Assembly: GCA_034440575.1 (NCBI GenBank)
Contig: JAOTOL010001647.1
Span: 2,873,501 to 2,937,500, forward strand
DNA from: Imbricaverruca yamaguchii
Taxonomy: Eukaryota; Arthropoda; Thecostraca; Neoverrucidae
Direction of reading: 5' to 3'
Length of the DNA: 64,000 nucleotides
A model generated the notes under the pieces. The model worked only from the letters and a program-made list of their open reading frames with translations, searched no databases and was not told where the DNA came from. Position 1 is the first letter of the stretch, and every line of letters starts with the position of its first letter. Shown here one piece after another: positions 63,516 through 64,000 of the stretch. A program made the translations under genes and the position numbers.

Positions 63516-64000
63516 TGGCGGGAGCACCGATGACAGAAGCAGCTCGTTTGACCGCCTGGCAGCCGTCTTTGCGCTGTGGCGACCACGATGACGCAGTGCT
63601 GTTGACGTTGGCGCATCACCCAACGATCAAATTGCTGCCTGCGGATCTTAGATCAGCGGGACGAGCGCGTCCGGGTTGGACACCTTCAACCCATGCAATC
63701 AGTCAGCCATCACTGCTGTTGCAATAGTTGATCATGCATTCATCCAGCTGAAGTGGCACCGTGACACCCTTGGCGACAGTGAAACAGTGGTCATTTTTTG
63801 CCTGCTTTGGAGGTGCCTGGTGCTGGATCGGAGTGCACCCACGGTGTGTGACTCGTGATGGTGTCCAAAGTAACTGACGATGACGTTGCGGCATGTTTTC
63901 CATCCTCGTTGCCTTCGTTTGGGGAGGACCATAGGTGGAGCTACCAAAAGCTTTGGAGAGATCATTCCACTCTAATATTTGGTCGAACCCATCCAATATG
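63516..64000. other. Unique sequence to window end
   Basis: Frames on both strands, including a 97-codon minus-strand frame at 63703-63996 that may continue beyond the window. No family is recognised. Confidence 0.4.

Overview
The window looks like nuclear DNA of a metazoan, most probably an invertebrate. There are no bacterial-type operons or ribosome-binding sites. The one coding exon I can support is bounded by GT-AG splice signals. A tRNA-derived SINE, a CR1-like LINE fragment, a second RNase H-bearing LINE fragment and a likely Ty3/gypsy-type integrase remnant are present. CpG is not depleted in the GC-rich parts, and the exon uses G/C-ending codons. A crustacean (for example a barnacle) would fit, but that is only a guess.

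About two fifths of the 64 kb is tandem repeat. More than 30 separate arrays occur, mostly unrelated in sequence, with monomers from 2 to 76 bp plus one 620-bp duplication. Main arrays: 1-2583 (46, about 41 and 21 bp), 4811-6302 (GA-rich, then 31/34 bp), 7487-8077 (GAGT), 8785-9352 (32 bp), 9985-13222 (36 bp, about 89 copies), 15038-17542 (21 bp, then a G-rich 12-bp family), 17855-19565, 23766-24505 (two 23-bp families), 25501-27174 (GGAC, almost T-free), 31343-32572 (57 bp), 34503-35190, 44400-46143, 50971-52209 (620-bp duplication), 52742-53650, 54647-54930, 57327-60110, 60741-62365 and 63222-63515. Many periods are multiples of three, so very long open frames appear on several strands and frames at once. 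I regard these as artefacts and list them under rejected items.

Between the arrays lie unique AT-rich or CpG-rich stretches in which I recognise little. The exceptions are transposon remnants at 29.7-30.5 kb (RT C-terminus plus RNase H), 39.9-40.8 kb (CR1-like RT) and 54.3-54.5 kb (integrase-like), SINEs at 50.5 and 59.9 kb, two strong hairpins (2632-2662 and 19784-19834), and a TATA-like box before a small Arg-rich ORF at 56.7-56.9 kb.

The most interesting locus is 57.3-60.1 kb. A 194-bp minus-strand exon (59045-59238), resembling the N-terminal helical part of the poly(ADP-ribose) glycohydrolase catalytic region, sits between two arrays that appear to be tandem copies of its own splice sites. 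Downstream, roughly 85 monomers of 19/20 bp each repeat the exon end plus the GTGAGG donor. Upstream, about ten 67-bp monomers each repeat the pyrimidine tract, the AG and the first bases of the exon. A SINE with a perfect 14-bp target-site duplication is inserted in the acceptor-side array.
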